From contig CADEDU010000008.1 in the NCBI GenBank assembly GCA_902826155.1, positions 9,376 to 28,979 on the forward strand: a stretch of DNA of 19,604 nt. The letters run 5' to 3'. This stretch comes from an uncultured beta proteobacterium (GTDB taxonomy: Bacteria > Pseudomonadota > Gammaproteobacteria > Burkholderiales > SG8-39). The position numbers were made by a program, and so were the translations under genes. Below are positions 1 through 6,700 of the stretch, piece after piece (positions within the stretch are counted from its first letter, which is position 1; each line of letters starts with the position of its first letter). The notes beneath the pieces are model-generated. The model saw nothing but the letters and a program-made list of their open reading frames with translations, searched no databases and was not told where the DNA came from.

Positions 1-134
1 TTGCTGATCTTGGTCAGTCCGGACTTGAAGAACACGTTCGCCACCCACAGGCGCACGATCAAGTCGATGACCGGCTGCCCCGTCGCCAGTGCACTGCCGC
101 CGGCGCGGATCCAGCTACTCAGTCGTTGCATCAT
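1..134 (-). CDS. DoxX-like membrane protein, N-terminal part (runs off the window)
   Basis: Only the first 44 or so residues are inside the window. The visible N-terminus has a short amphipathic start (MMQRLSSWIRAGG), then a first hydrophobic helix with an RLWVANVFFKSGLTKI segment, which is the typical opening of DoxX-family four-helix membrane proteins. The start at 134 (two consecutive ATGs, 134 and 131) is preceded by a GGAG element about 7 nt upstream. It lies 54 nt downstream of the 52-residue acidic ORF and in the same direction as the bufferin-like gene. DoxX proteins are a known last member (sometimes called BufD) of bufferin operons, which supports the call. Its function in those operons is not well defined; a membrane redox or quinone-linked role is an inference from the family. 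The assignment rests on a short N-terminal segment and context. Confidence 0.6.
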   Translation of the reverse strand, partial: MMQRLSSWIRAGGSALATGQPVIDLIVRLWVANVFFKSGLTKIS

Positions 135-188
135 TTCGAATCTCCGTTTGCGTCGCATCGCAACTCGCGATGGACTGCTCCACACTGC

Positions 189-347
189 TCAGTGCAGTAC
201 CGCCAGACCGGCTTCGCCGCCGACCATCTCCGAGAGCAGCACCATCAGTTCGGTTTCGCTCACGTCGGCGTCGAGTTCGAGATCGAGTTCGTCGAACGGC
301 GTCTCGACGTCGATCAACATGCGTTCAACGAGTTCACGGGTGTTCAT
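189..347 (-). CDS. Small acidic protein of unknown function (52 aa) in a bufferin-like operon
   Basis: I do not recognise this protein. The start at 347 is set by a strong AAAGGAG site 7 nt upstream; the longer reading frame (to 416) has no such site. The 52-residue product carries about 14 Asp/Glu against 2 Arg and no Lys, has no cysteine, no signal peptide and no membrane helix. It is probably a helical cytoplasmic protein, with the acidic stretch DELDLELDAD in its middle. It sits between the DUF2282 gene (98 nt upstream) and the DoxX-like gene (54 nt downstream), the position where a bufferin operon normally carries the MNIO (DUF692) and BufC (DUF2063) genes. A role as partner, adaptor or regulator of bufferin maturation is possible but purely contextual. 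Confidence 0.65.
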   Translation of the reverse strand: MNTRELVERMLIDVETPFDELDLELDADVSETELMVLLSEMVGGEAGLAVLH

Positions 348-401
348 GGTGTCGCTCCTTTGTGGAATCGGATGAGTCGAGATCGGGTGCCGCGCCCCCA
401 A

Positions 402-438
402 GGGGCTGCGCCGCATCAGTTGCCTCCGGCGCAGCCCC
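402..438 (-). repeat. 12-bp perfect inverted repeat (hairpin) between the bufferin-like gene and the acidic ORF
   Basis: GGGGCTGCGCCG (402-413) and its exact reverse complement CGGCGCAGCCCC (427-438) flank a 13-nt loop. On the minus-strand transcript this makes a stable GC-rich hairpin starting 7 nt after the stop of the DUF2282 gene. No U-tract follows, so it is not a classical intrinsic terminator. It could act as an mRNA stabiliser or attenuator that keeps the level of the secreted peptide above that of the downstream genes. Confidence 0.6.
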
Positions 439-444
439 CGTGCA

Positions 445-738
445 TCAGCTTTTCTTGCCGCCGGGCAGCGCGTGCGGGGAGTTGGTCACCATGCCGCCCG
501 CGATGCGCTCGCACAGGCCCTTGGGCAGATAAACCCACGCCTCCTTGTCGCGATCGACCTTCGAGGTGCCGGCACAGGAGCTGTAGCTGGTGCCGCAGTC
601 GTTCTTGCCGGCTTTGACGACGCCGGCGCACTTCTCGCGGTCACCGCGCTTGTCGGCGGCCTGCAGCGAGCCGGCGGCGAAGCCGGCCGCGACGACCGAA
701 GCCAGGGCGATCTGCAATGTGCGTTTGGAAGGTTTCAT
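445..738 (-). CDS. Bufferin-like DUF2282 secreted cysteine peptide precursor
   Basis: The 97-residue product has a Sec-type signal peptide (basic KPSKR, hydrophobic core, then SLQA before Ala-Asp, cleavage near residue 27). A mature region of about 70 residues holds four cysteines at 37, 48, 55 and 76. The spacing and surroundings (EKCAGVVKAGKNDC, SSCAGTS, AWVYLPKGLCE) match the DUF2282 family (BufA1), the copper-binding RiPP precursors called bufferins, whose cysteines are modified by an MNIO-family enzyme and which help sequester copper in the periplasm. The start at 738 is chosen because AAGGAG lies 9 nt upstream; the ATG at 747 abuts the Shine-Dalgarno and is unlikely. The operon continues with an acidic ORF and a DoxX-like gene. 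Family membership is confident; that this copy is actually modified is inference because no MNIO gene is visible. Confidence 0.88.
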   Translation of the reverse strand: MKPSKRTLQIALASVVAAGFAAGSLQAADKRGDREKCAGVVKAGKNDCGTSYSSCAGTSKVDRDKEAWVYLPKGLCERIAGGMVTNSPHALPGGKKS

Positions 739-785
739 CGGGTGCATCTCCTTGAGGTTCGAGTTGGATCCAGTGCCATCGGCGA

Positions 786-807
786 ACCGGATTGATTGGT
801 ATCCGGT
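786..807. promoter_or_regulatory. Candidate operator: 7-bp inverted repeat with 8-bp spacer
   Basis: ACCGGAT (786-792) and ATCCGGT (801-807) form a perfect dyad, centred about 58 nt upstream of the DUF2282 start codon. The position suits a regulator binding near the promoter of the bufferin-like operon. No cognate regulator is visible in the window, so this is a structural observation only. Confidence 0.3.
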
Positions 808-958
808 GCACGCAGTATTCGATCGGGTCGTGTCGCCGGCTTCACCGAATCTTCAAGAAACGCTCACGGCGTAACGCGAGGACTCATTGCAGCCGCTTCA
901 GTGCAAGCCGACACCTCGCATCGTGCGTGGCGCACGTGACGCGCCGATGGCGCGTGGA

Positions 959-1147
959 TCACGTTTTCGTAACGGCGATGGCGGCGGGCGCTCGCCCGCA
1001 CATGAACTGCTCGCACAGTTCAACGTCGCGCGCGGATCCGATGACCAATGGACTGTGCTCGTGCAGCGAGTAGGCGCGCAGGTCGAGGATGGCGAGGAGG
1101 ATGCACGAGGACGCGCGAGCGTCGCTCGTCTCTAACAAATCGATCAC
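959..1147 (-). CDS. Possible small hypothetical ORF or gene remnant (62 aa, GTG start)
   Basis: The frame from a GTG at 1147 to a TGA at 959 shows clear G/C third-position bias (roughly four codons in five), unlike random intergenic DNA. The product has three cysteines and is mostly leucine/alanine rich with no signal peptide. There is no Shine-Dalgarno sequence before the GTG, and a stop lies seven codons upstream, so no longer start exists. I recognise no family. It could be a degraded gene fragment, a real small protein, or chance in GC-rich DNA. Confidence 0.2.
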   Translation of the reverse strand: MIDLLETSDARASSCILLAILDLRAYSLHEHSPLVIGSARDVELCEQFMCGRAPAAIAVTKT

Positions 1148-1295
1148 GGCAGGGTCGCGCCCCGGTCAATTCGTCGATGTCGCTGCCACTGGAGACGGTT
1201 TCTACGTAGTTCCGCGAATACCCTCGCGTGCGATCACTCAACAGAATCCGCGCCGTCGAACCAACAGACGCCACGCACAAACTGCCACGGCGTCC

Positions 1296-1360
1296 GATGG
1301 TCCCGACCTGGATTGGTCCCGACTCAGATTGGTCCCGACTTCATCCTGGTTCCGACTTCG
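1296..1360. repeat. Short tandem repeats, about 16 bp, 3-4 imperfect copies
   Basis: Copies read GATGGTCCCGACCTG (1296-1310), GATTGGTCCCGACTCA (1311-1326), GATTGGTCCCGACTTCATC (1327-1345) and CTGGTTCCGACTTCG (1346-1360), sharing the core GGTCCCGACT. They end 29 nt before the EF-hand start codon, so they lie in its promoter or 5' leader. They may be slippage products or repeated protein-binding sites. Confidence 0.7.
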
Positions 1361-1388
1361 TCTTCCACCACCCCATCAGGAGATCACC

Positions 1389-1673
1389 ATGTTGAGAGCA
1401 GCTCTGGTAGCGACCACCCTGGCATTGGCCGGCACGTTTGCGTTTGCGCAAGGCGGCGGCGTCGACGAGAAGGCCCTGCAGCCGGGCATGGGCTTCTGCC
1501 TCGAACTGGCCAAGGCCTCGGACGTGAACCGCGACGGCATGGTTTCGCGCGACGAGTTCATGAAGATGGTCGATGCGCGCTTCAGCAAGAAGGACCGCGC
1601 CGGCAAGAACATGCTCACCCATCAGCAGGCGGCCGAACTGCTGCACTCGTTCAGCGGGTACTCGCCGCTCTGA
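1389..1673 (+). CDS. Small secreted EF-hand protein
   Basis: The 94-residue product has a signal peptide (MLRAALVATTLALAG core, cleavage after AFA near residue 20) and one canonical EF-hand loop at residues 45-56, with Asp45, Asn47, Asp49, Gly50, Val52, Ser53 and Glu56 in the expected 12-residue positions. A second, degenerate helical segment follows (KKDRAGKNMLTHQQAAELL). It is probably a periplasmic calcium-binding protein; its partner is unknown. AGGAG lies 6-7 nt before the ATG, which fixes the start although the frame is open further upstream. It is monocistronic: tandem repeats precede it and a strong terminator follows. One cysteine (Cys37) remains in the mature chain. Confidence 0.85.
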   Translation: MLRAALVATTLALAGTFAFAQGGGVDEKALQPGMGFCLELAKASDVNRDGMVSRDEFMKMVDARFSKKDRAGKNMLTHQQAAELLHSFSGYSPL

Positions 1674-1693
1674 CCGACGTCGATGTCGAGCCG

Positions 1694-1727
1694 AAGCTCG
1701 CACGCCGTAACTGGCGTGCGGGCTTTC
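1694..1727 (+). terminator. Intrinsic terminator of the EF-hand gene
   Basis: GCTCGCACGCC (1696-1706) pairs with GGCGTGCGGGC (1713-1723) with a single G-U wobble around the 6-nt loop GTAACT, followed by TTTCT. The AA before the stem and the TT after it can extend pairing. It begins about 20 nt after the stop codon at 1673. Confidence 0.75.
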
Positions 1728-1847
1728 TCGCGTTCCGATTCGTCCGACAAGCTCCGCGCACTGGAGCCCGCAATGCGGCACCAAGTCGGACGCGCGATAG
1801 CGAGCGCCCGGCGCACAGCGGCGTGGAGCGCTCGATGCTGTCGCGGT

Positions 1848-2615
1848 TCAGCCGAGCGCCGCGCGGATGGGCGCGAGCATGTCCTCGGTCGGCGAAGGCA
1901 GGCGATGCTCCGTGGGCGTGAGCGCCTTCTGGTAAGCGGGGCGCGTTTTCACTCTTCGTACCCAGTCGGCGATGCGTTCGCCGGCCAACAACTGTTGCAG
2001 CCCGAGGTGCTCGATCCGGTCAATGAGCGGTGCCATTGCCGCGTCGGCCAGCGTGAACTCGTTGCAGGCGAGCCACTGGTGCTGCGCCAGCGCCCCATCG
2101 ATACGTTCGACGATCACCTTGAACTGATTGACTGCCGCACCGACCGCGGCGTAATCGATCTTCTCACCGGCCAGGCTCACGTACTGCCGCGCCGCCTCCG
2201 GGCGCGGGTGCGTCGCCACCAAGGTTTCGATCTCGCGCGGCGACAGGCCTTGCATGCGCTGCTTGACCATGAGATGGAACGATGCCTGCCGCACCGCCGG
2301 GTGCACCGTGTCGTCCTCGTACTTCACCCACACGCGCATGCGCGCGCGCAGGAACGGGTCGGTGGGCTTGAGCGTCTTCTCCGGGAACACCTCGTCGAGA
2401 TACTCGTTGATCATCGTCGATTCGATGATCGGCCGGCCATCGTGCACGAGCGTCGGCACGTACCCGTTGGGGTTGAGATTCAGATAGCCGGGCTGGATAT
2501 GTTCGAACCCACCCAGATAAACGCGACGGCTCGTCCAATCCAGTTCCTTCTCGGCCAGACACATCCGGACCTTGAACGAACACAACGAATCCCAGTCGTG
2601 ATAGAGCGCGAGCAT
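1848..2615 (-). CDS. Glutathione S-transferase family protein
   Basis: The 255-residue product has the usual two GST domains. The N-terminal thioredoxin fold (about 1-82) shows the cis-proline in YVPTL (Pro54) and the glutathione-contacting Glu65-Ser66 of the ESTMINEYL motif. The helical C-terminal domain (about 90-230) contains the N-capping segment FTLADAAMAP (187-196). The likely activating residue is a serine or cysteine in DSLCSF (Ser10, Cys12, Ser13), as in bacterial GSTs related to beta-etherase or stringent-starvation types; the substrate cannot be assigned. The start at 2615 is supported by GGGAGG about 8 nt upstream, trimming 21 residues from the longest frame. The gene stands alone, convergent with the EF-hand gene and divergent from the response regulator at 2968. 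Confidence 0.88.
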   Translation of the reverse strand: MLALYHDWDSLCSFKVRMCLAEKELDWTSRRVYLGGFEHIQPGYLNLNPNGYVPTLVHDGRPIIESTMINEYLDEVFPEKTLKPTDPFLRARMRVWVKYEDDTVHPAVRQASFHLMVKQRMQGLSPREIETLVATHPRPEAARQYVSLAGEKIDYAAVGAAVNQFKVIVERIDGALAQHQWLACNEFTLADAAMAPLIDRIEHLGLQQLLAGERIADWVRRVKTRPAYQKALTPTEHRLPSPTEDMLAPIRAALG

Positions 2616-2967
2616 GTTTGATCCCTCCCATCCTTTTCGCCTGGCTCCGGCCGTCGCCGAAGCCTCCGACTTCCCCAACCCGGCGAGGAACCCGCAACCT
2701 CCCCAGACGAAGCGCGGCGGAACGCTAGCGTACGCCGATCACGAAAGTATCACGGTGCCTTCGCCGAATGGCTTTCCTCCAGCTTGCACGCAACAAGTCG
2801 GGGCGCGTGCGCTTGATCGATCCTGCGACTCACGTCGAAGGGTGGAACTGGTCGACCGATCGCCCCGCGTGCTTGACCCGTCTTCGCCCTTCACTCAGAG
2901 TACGGCTCCTGTTTCCGCCCGACGCCCGGCGCTCGCGCCGCCGGCAAGCCTTACGCAGGAGTGTCGA
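2616..2967. other. Divergent intergenic region, 352 nt
   Basis: This region separates the minus-strand GST from the plus-strand response regulator. It contains a tight inverted repeat CGGCGC-TC-GCGCCG (2927-2940) just upstream of the response-regulator ribosome binding site. The frame of the response regulator remains open through it, but it lacks ribosome binding sites and family similarity. No convincing promoter or further gene was found. Confidence 0.5.
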
Positions 2968-3693
2968 ATGCGGCCCCGTGTTCCCAGGGTGCTCGTCGTC
3001 GAAGACAACGCCGATATCGCGCGCCTGGTGAAGTTCAACCTGAGCGACCTGCCAGCCAGCATCACGATCGAAGCAGACGGGCCGCGCGGGCTGGCGTGCG
3101 CGCAGGCGCAACCGTTCGACCTGCTGGTGCTCGACCTCAATCTGCCCGGCCTGTCTGGTGCCGAGCTGCTCGCGCGGTTGCGCGCAGCAGGAAGCCGCAC
3201 GCCCGCGCTGATTCTCACCGGCGAGGCTCCGGATCGCGACTCGCCCCTGCATCAGCTCGGCCCGATTGAATGGATACGCAAGCCCTTCGGCGTGGCCGAT
3301 CTGATCGAGCGGGTGAGCCGCATGTTGCCGCCCGCACAATCCGCAGAAGAACAACACCTCGCCGATCTGGCCGATCACCCGGACATGCTCGATTTCGGTC
3401 CGCTGCAGATCGATACGCGCGCGCGGCGCGCAACGCTCGCGGGCGCGGGGCTCGAACTCGAGGCCAAGACGTTCGAGTTGCTGACGCTGCTCGCGCGCCA
3501 TCCCGAGCAGGTGTTCTCGCGCCGCGAGATTCGCGATCGCCTGTGGGGCGCACACAGCGAGGTCGGCGAGCACACCGTCAACGAGATGATCTCGAAGCTG
3601 CGCGCCCAGATCGAAGTCGACCCGCGTGCGCCGCGATGGATCCTCCCCGGCCCGAGCGGCGGCTATCAGTTCGGCGGCCGACCTCACGTATAG
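2968..3693 (+). CDS. OmpR-type response regulator
   Basis: The 241-residue protein has an N-terminal receiver (about 6-120) with the acidic pair Glu12/Asp13, phospho-acceptor Asp56 (LLVLDLNLPG), Thr84 and Lys105 (IRKPF). A C-terminal winged-helix DNA-binding domain follows (about 140-238), with TFELLTLLARHPEQVFSRREI and the closing GGYQFGG. It is a phosphorylation-controlled transcription factor. The start at 2968 has AGGAG 6 nt upstream. The hybrid kinase begins 11 nt after the stop, so the two are almost certainly co-transcribed and form a cognate pair. Its target promoters are unknown. Confidence 0.92.
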   Translation: MRPRVPRVLVVEDNADIARLVKFNLSDLPASITIEADGPRGLACAQAQPFDLLVLDLNLPGLSGAELLARLRAAGSRTPALILTGEAPDRDSPLHQLGPIEWIRKPFGVADLIERVSRMLPPAQSAEEQHLADLADHPDMLDFGPLQIDTRARRATLAGAGLELEAKTFELLTLLARHPEQVFSRREIRDRLWGAHSEVGEHTVNEMISKLRAQIEVDPRAPRWILPGPSGGYQFGGRPHV

Positions 3694-3704
3694 CGAGCGC
3701 GCGC

Positions 3705-6700
3705 ATGGACCGCATCCCAGGGGCGACCGGATCGAGCACGCAGCACGCGCGTTATCAGATCGTCGGCACCATAGCGCAGAGCACGCGTCATGTCGTGTGG
3801 GATGCCCGGCGCGTGCACGACGATGTCGCGGTGGCGATCAAGGCGATCGCAGGGTCACGTTCGGCGCAAGCGCGGCAAGGGCTGCAGCGCGAGTTCGATC
3901 TGCTCGGTCGCATCGACAGCCCCTGGGTCATTCGCGCGCTCGACCAGATCGAGGAGCATGAACACGTCGGGCTGGTGCTGCAACGGGTACGCGCACCGTC
4001 GCTGCAGCAGGTGTTCTCGGATGGGCCACTGCATCCGGCAGCGGTTCGGCAGCTCGCCATCAAGATCGCGCAGGCACTGGCCGCGGTGCACCGGATCGAC
4101 CTCGTGCACACCGCCCTGCGGCCCAGCAACGTCCTGTTCGATGCCGATTCCGGCGCCATCACGCTCATCGATTTCGCGCAGGCCATCGCGAGCGGGGCGC
4201 GCATCACCGCAACCGCGGGGTTGCCCTCGGAGCGTGAAGCGCTGCTGTACCTCGCCCCGGAGCAGAGCGGCCGCATCCCCACCACGATCGATGAACGGAC
4301 TGACCTCTACGCGCTCGGGGCCCTGCTCTATCACGCACTGTGCGCCGCGCCGCCCTTTCCCGACACCGACCCGTTGCTGCTCGTTCACGCGCATCTGGCG
4401 CGGACGCCGCTTGCTCCGCATCGCCTCGATCCCGCGATACCGCCCGCACTGGGTGCGATCGTGATGAAGCTGCTCGCCAAGGCACGCGAAGACCGCTATC
4501 AGAGCGCACAGGGGTTACTGCACGATCTCGAGCACTGCCCGGCGAGCGGGGATGAAGCCCAGCAAACATTCCGCCTCGGTGCACGCGACATCCCGCGGCA
4601 GTTTCGCGTGCCGCGCAAACTGTTCGGCCGCGACGGCGAACTGGCGCTGCTGATGAACGCGTTCGAGCGGATCAGCATGGGCGCGACCGAGTTGCTGCTG
4701 GTGTCGGGTGCGGCCGGCTGCGGCAAATCGTCGCTGGTGGAGGAAATCCAGGCACCGGTGCTCAGGCGCCTGGGGTACTTCGCGGTCGGACGCGCCACCC
4801 GGTTCGAACGCAACACGCCCTACAGTGCGCTGCGTCAGGCGTTGCGTCAGCTCGCGCACAAGCTGTTGGCCGAAAGCGAAGAAAGCGTGACGCAATGGCG
4901 CGCATCGTTCTCTGCAGCACTCGGGGCGCTGGCGCACGACCTCACCGAAGTGGTGCCGGAGCTGGCGCTGCTGCTCGATCCGTTGCCGCGGCAGGCCGAT
5001 GTCGATCGCCCTGAGGCGATCCGCGCGCAGCAGAACGTGAACGCGGCGGTGGAACGCCTGTTGCAGACCATCACCGCGAGCAGTCAGCCGGTGGTGCTGT
5101 TCTTCGATGATTTGCACTGGGCCGATCCGGCGAGTCTCGCGACGATCCAGCGCATCGCCACCCAGCCCGCGCTGTTCAACGTGCTCATCGTCGGCGCGTA
5201 TCGCGAGGCCGAGTTGCACGAGGGCCATCCGCTCACCCGCACCCTAACGGCGATCGAGCAAGCCGGTGCGCGGCCCAGTCGCATCGTGCTGAGCGCGCTG
5301 GAAGCACCGGCGATCGCCGCGCTGATTCGTGAAGCGCTGCACTGCGCGCCCGAACCGGCCGCCGCACTGGCCGAAGTACTGCACGCACGAACCGGCGGCA
5401 ACGCCGCGCGCGTGTTGCGCATGCTGCGCTCACTGCACGATGCCGGGTTCATCGCCATCGAACACGGCGCACAACACTGGCGGATCGATCTGCCCGCAAT
5501 CGAGCAGGCCACGGGCGGCAGCGAGGATCGGGCCTTGGAACCGGCGATCGAAGAGCACCAGCTCGCGCTGCACGACGTGGCGCAGGAGAGCGCTGACGCG
5601 GTCGTCGCGCCGGAGAGTCTGGCGGTGATCCAGGCAGCGCAGGCACTGTCGAGCGAGATCGATCTGGCCGAGCTGCTGCGCAAGCTGATGCGGATCGCTC
5701 TGGCGACCGCCGGCGCCAATCGTGGCAGTCTGGTGCTGGAGTCCGACGGACGCTGGTTCGTCGAGGCAGCGGCGCTGAGCGACGTGCAAGACGCCGCCGT
5801 GCTGCAATCGGTGCCGCTCGAACAGGCGGCGCAGATCGCGGTATCGATGGTGAACTACGTGCGCCGCACCGGCGAAGCATTGATCGTCGACGATGCCCCC
5901 GCAGACTCGCGATTCGCGCACGATGCCTATGTCAGAGGGAGCGCGCCACGCTCGGTGTTCTGCGTGCCGATCGTGAGCCGCACGCGATTGATCGGCGTGC
6001 TGTATCTGGAGAACCATCTCACCCGCGCCGCTTTCACCGCACGCCACACGCGGCTGATCACGCTGCTCTCGGCGCAGATCGCCATCTCGATCGAGAATGC
6101 ACGTTTGTACGAAGCAATGCGCGCCGAGATCACCGAACGCGCGCGCGCCGAAGAGCGCATCCGCGAGCAGGCGATGCTGCTCGACAAGGCGAATGATGCG
6201 ATCGTCATGCTCGACCTCGACGGACGCATCCGCTACTGGAATCACGGTGCCGAGCAGCTCTATGGCTGGACCGCGGTCGAGATGTACGGCAAGCACACGC
6301 GCGAAGCGGGCATCACCGCACCCGACGATGACGAGCTGCGCCACCGCGGCGTGCAGACCCGGGGCGGATGGAGCGGCGAAGTCCATCAGCGCACCAAGGC
6401 TGGCGTGCCGATGATCGCGCACAGCCGCGCCACCCTGATCCGCGATGCCGCGGGCGCACCCACCGGCACCCTGATCATCAACACCGACATCACCGAGCGC
6501 AAGCGCATCGAGACGCACCTGTTGCGGGCGCAGCGCATGCAGTCGATCGGCACGCTGGCGGGTGGCATCGCGCACGATCTGAACAACGTGCTCACGCCGG
6601 TGCTGATGGCCGTCGATACGATGAAGCTGCGACTGCGCGAGGCGCACTACGTCGAGCTGCTCGACATGATCCGCTCCAACGTCGAGCGCGGTGCCGGGAT

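Larger units (their letters stand above)
748..1388. other. Divergent intergenic region, 641 nt
   Basis: This stretch separates the minus-strand bufferin-like operon from the plus-strand EF-hand gene and should contain both promoters. It holds a 22-bp dyad (786-807), a marginal small minus-strand ORF (959-1147) and a set of 15-19 bp tandem repeats (1296-1360). I could not pick a convincing sigma-70 or ECF-type promoter. Confidence 0.6.

Noticed and set aside
984..999. Inverted repeat GCGGGCG-CT-CGCCCGC as a terminator
   Set aside because: The loop is too tight and there is no U-tract on either strand; in this GC-rich DNA such short repeats occur by chance.
2874..2912. TTGACC as a -35 box for the response regulator at 2968
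   Set aside because: No acceptable -10 hexamer lies 16-18 nt downstream, so the hexamer alone was not taken as a promoter.
2614..2967. N-terminal extension of the response regulator to the frame start near 2614
   Set aside because: The extension has no ribosome binding site and no family similarity, whereas the ATG at 2968 has AGGAG at 6 nt and begins the receiver domain normally.
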